The notes below the pieces were generated by a model. It was not told the DNA's origin. It saw only the letters and a program-made list of their open reading frames with translations, and made no database searches. Shown here one piece after another: positions 62,060 through 64,000 of a stretch of DNA of 64,000 bases; positions within the stretch are counted from its first letter, which is position 1, and each line of letters starts with the position of its first letter. This DNA is from Parasegetibacter sp. NRK P23. GTDB taxonomy: Bacteria > Bacteroidota > Bacteroidia > Chitinophagales > Chitinophagaceae. The stretch is from positions 623,889 to 687,888 of the forward strand of contig NZ_JAMDLG010000001.1 of assembly GCF_023721715.1 (NCBI RefSeq). Reading direction: 5' to 3'. The position numbers and the translations under genes were made by a program.

Positions 62060-63238
62060 TTAATCTTCATGGAGCGCCACAGCCGGTTGAATGCCAGCCG
62101 CTACTTTTCCCGGGTAAACGGCGCACAACATGACCAGCAGCAGGATAAACGCCATGGCCAGGAAAATGGCCGTTACATAAACGCCTGATGGCAAATCGAA
62201 CAGGTGCAGCAAAGGAAACTGTACCGCGAAGAATCCACCCAGTATCAGGGAAAGCGCGCTCAACACCAGTGTTTCCGTTACCACCTGCCGCGACACGTCC
62301 CCTGAAGTGGCGCCGATGGCCCTGCGCAAACCAATTTCCTGCCGCCTCAGGCTGATGTTGTACCACAACACGCCAAACAATCCCAGCGCCACGTTCACGA
62401 TCAGGAAACCTGCTACTACAAACCAGATGATCAGGGGCACCACGGTAATGCCGTTCTTTACGACACGTTTCTCCGAAAGGTGCTCAATCTCAATAGAAGC
62501 GCCTTTAAAAAGCCCGCTCAGTGTTTTGTACAACCGGCTCTCAAATGCCGCGTCGGCGGAAGGCGAAACCCTGATCATGGCCACCGAAACCCAGTTGTAA
62601 AAACCGCTGTCCGGTTTGGAATATACCGCCTTAAAAGGCGCATTATAATCCCCTTTATCCTTCAGGTCGCGGATCACACCAATCACTTCTTTTTCCGTTC
62701 CGCTCACCGTTACCTTTTTTCCAACCGCGCCTCCTTCCGGAAACAACTTTTCTTTACTCGTCTCGTTCAGTACCACCGGCGGTAGTTTCCGGCCGTTGTC
62801 CCTGCTGGAGAACCAGCTTCCTTCCAATACTTCAGGCTTCAACACTTTTGAATAGTACTCATCCATTGTATAATCATCCGCCATAATTTCTATCGTACCT
62901 TTCTTCACATCCGTTCCATTCGTATTCATCGTAAAGGGTGCGTTCTCACTCGTATAAGTCATGGCTTCCACTTCCGGTAAGGCTTCTACCCTGTTACGGA
63001 TAGCCTCATACAACATTATCAGGGAATCCTTTTTTTCTGTGCCGGTTTGGTGATTCTTAAAGGTGATCGTCCATACATTGTTGTAATCGAAGCCCATCGG
63101 GCGTTTGTAATTGTTATAATAGTATACGATAGAGGAAAATACGCCGAATACCACCAGGAACGCCACGAGTATTTCAATAAAAAGCAGGAAGTTCTGCCTT
63201 TTCCTGTTCCATATCAGTTTAAAATAATGCGCTAACAT
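62060..63238 (-). CDS. FtsX/MacB-type ABC permease
   Basis: A 392-residue permease. One N-terminal helix (about 18-40), a periplasmic MacB-PCD domain (about 45-255), and three helices at about 270-295, 320-345 and 355-380 with the FtsX segment between them (LRRQEIGLRRAIGATSGDVSRQVVTE). Length is normal. It is the second of two permease genes in tandem, 23 bases after the first. The ATPase is not in the window. Confidence 0.92.
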   Translation of the reverse strand: MLAHYFKLIWNRKRQNFLLFIEILVAFLVVFGVFSSIVYYYNNYKRPMGFDYNNVWTITFKNHQTGTEKKDSLIMLYEAIRNRVEALPEVEAMTYTSENAPFTMNTNGTDVKKGTIEIMADDYTMDEYYSKVLKPEVLEGSWFSSRDNGRKLPPVVLNETSKEKLFPEGGAVGKKVTVSGTEKEVIGVIRDLKDKGDYNAPFKAVYSKPDSGFYNWVSVAMIRVSPSADAAFESRLYKTLSGLFKGASIEIEHLSEKRVVKNGITVVPLIIWFVVAGFLIVNVALGLFGVLWYNISLRRQEIGLRRAIGATSGDVSRQVVTETLVLSALSLILGGFFAVQFPLLHLFDLPSGVYVTAIFLAMAFILLLVMLCAVYPGKVAAGIQPAVALHED

Positions 63239-63261
63239 TTTGTAAGATTTAATTTTTACGA

Positions 63262-64000
63262 CTATTGCGCCATCTTCAGCGCGCGTACCACTTGCAGTTT
63301 AGACATGCGCCATGCGGGATACACCCCGGAGAGCAGGCCGAAAATCATACAGATCACGAAGCTCAATCCAAGCACTTTATAATTCATGGTAAGCACGCCA
63401 CCAGGAATAAGTTCAGTTGTATTGATAACCCAGATCACCAGCAGGGAAAATAGTAGTCCAAGTACACCACCAATGAATGTAAGAATGAGGTTCTCCACGA
63501 TGAATTGCACCGCCAGTATGCGGGAAGAAGCGCCAAAAGCCTTTCTCACGGCGATCTCTGAAGAACGCTCCATGATCCTGCTCACGTTGATGTTGACCAG
63601 GTTGATGGTGGGCAGCAGCAGGAACAGCAAGAAGAACGCCACAACAAACCCCGTCAGCTTGGTCATGCCATCACTGTGGTCACCGCCCAGGATGGGCCTT
63701 GCGAAACTTGCGAGAAAGGGATCGGCCTCGCTGGATATTTTTGTATACTCTTTATCCTGGGGCGGAATTCTTTTTACCATGGCCGCGTACTCTTCTTTTA
63801 CCGCGTCCACCTCATTTTCCGAACGGGCGAGTAGCGTTAGCAGGAAACTTCCGTTCAGGGTTGTGCCCTTGAAATCACCTTTCATCAGCGTATAGGGCAG
63901 GTACAGTTCGCCATAACTGGGAATATCGGTGATGGGACCGGCTTTCACCACACCCGCAACGGTATAGTCTTCATTGTCGGTGGTGATCGTTTTACCAACA
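63262..64000 (-). CDS. FtsX/MacB-type ABC permease, C-terminal part
   Basis: The right window edge cuts this gene; 246 codons of its C-terminal part are present, and the frame is open to the edge (VGKTITTDNEDYTVAGVVK is the first visible segment). It shows the end of the MacB-PCD domain, three helices and the FtsX segment MERSSEIAVRKAFGASSRILAVQF, ending VYPAWRMSKLQVVRALKMAQ. An internal ATG at 63951 is not the start. It is the partner of the permease at 62060. Confidence 0.9.
   Translation of the reverse strand, partial: VGKTITTDNEDYTVAGVVKAGPITDIPSYGELYLPYTLMKGDFKGTTLNGSFLLTLLARSENEVDAVKEEYAAMVKRIPPQDKEYTKISSEADPFLASFARPILGGDHSDGMTKLTGFVVAFFLLFLLLPTINLVNINVSRIMERSSEIAVRKAFGASSRILAVQFIVENLILTFIGGVLGLLFSLLVIWVINTTELIPGGVLTMNYKVLGLSFVICMIFGLLSGVYPAWRMSKLQVVRALKMAQ

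Overview
The window looks like a Bacteroidota chromosome, most likely family Chitinophagaceae. The evidence is three SusC/SusD-type systems (one cut by the left edge), many lipoproteins with a short LxxC-type lipobox, LytS/LytTR and NtrB/NtrC regulators, FCD-GntR and ECF regulators, DUF4270 and TonB proteins of the Bacteroidota type, and -7 elements resembling TAnnTTTG. No rRNA, tRNA, CRISPR array, transposase or phage gene was seen. The species cannot be named from the sequence.

Layout. 1-2.2 kb: the 5' end of a SusC gene, divergent from a LacI regulator. 2.3-4.8 kb: a DUF4270 lipoprotein and a FadL-like barrel. 5.0-10.5 kb: a SusC/SusD pair without adjacent enzymes. 10.7-13.6 kb: a kelch lipoprotein with a LytS/LytTR two-component system. 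13.6-20.9 kb: housekeeping and small functions (DUF937, VWA plus ChlI-like ATPase, MurB, an NAD(P)-binding protein, TonB, a histidine phosphatase). 21.0-22.6 kb: an HMA metal-binding protein overlapping an outer-membrane barrel.

22.6-39.1 kb is the clearest system: an eleven-gene alginate utilisation locus on the minus strand. In transcription order it is SusC, SusD, a surface glycan-binding lipoprotein, an FCD-GntR regulator, PL6 lyase, PL17 lyase, KdgF cupin, an alpha/beta hydrolase (possible deacetylase), an MFS uronate transporter, an SDR (probable DEH reductase) and a second PL6 lyase. The lyases depolymerise alginate outside the cytoplasm, KdgF and the SDR would turn unsaturated monouronate into KDG, and KDG kinase and aldolase are not in the window. 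Two adjacent palindromes with the TGGT-TG-ACCA core sit just upstream of susC and are the obvious operators for the encoded GntR protein.

39.3-50.8 kb: an ECF sigma cassette (sigma, a one-TM protein with a barrel-like C-terminus, an LVIVD lipoprotein, a small barrel), a DUF4397 lipoprotein, a GreA-like protein, two OmpA-family proteins, a subtilase and an ABC ATPase. 50.8-51.6 kb is an 870-base gene-poor stretch with hairpins, repeats and a His/Leu-rich leader ORF ending at a strong terminator, followed by a P-type calcium ATPase (51.6-54.1 kb).

54.4-59.3 kb appears to be a sulfur-compound transport island: two DUF2892 proteins, a Crp/Fnr regulator, a TauE/SafE transporter, an OprD-like porin and a split YeeE/YedE transporter. 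Three of its promoters carry a GTGA-N6-TCAC palindrome at exactly the same distance (29.5 bp) from a -7-like element, which suggests a small regulon of the local Crp/Fnr protein. 59.3-64 kb: an NtrB/NtrC-type pair and two FtsX/MacB-type permeases, the second cut by the right edge. Several families of palindromic intergenic repeats are scattered through the window.
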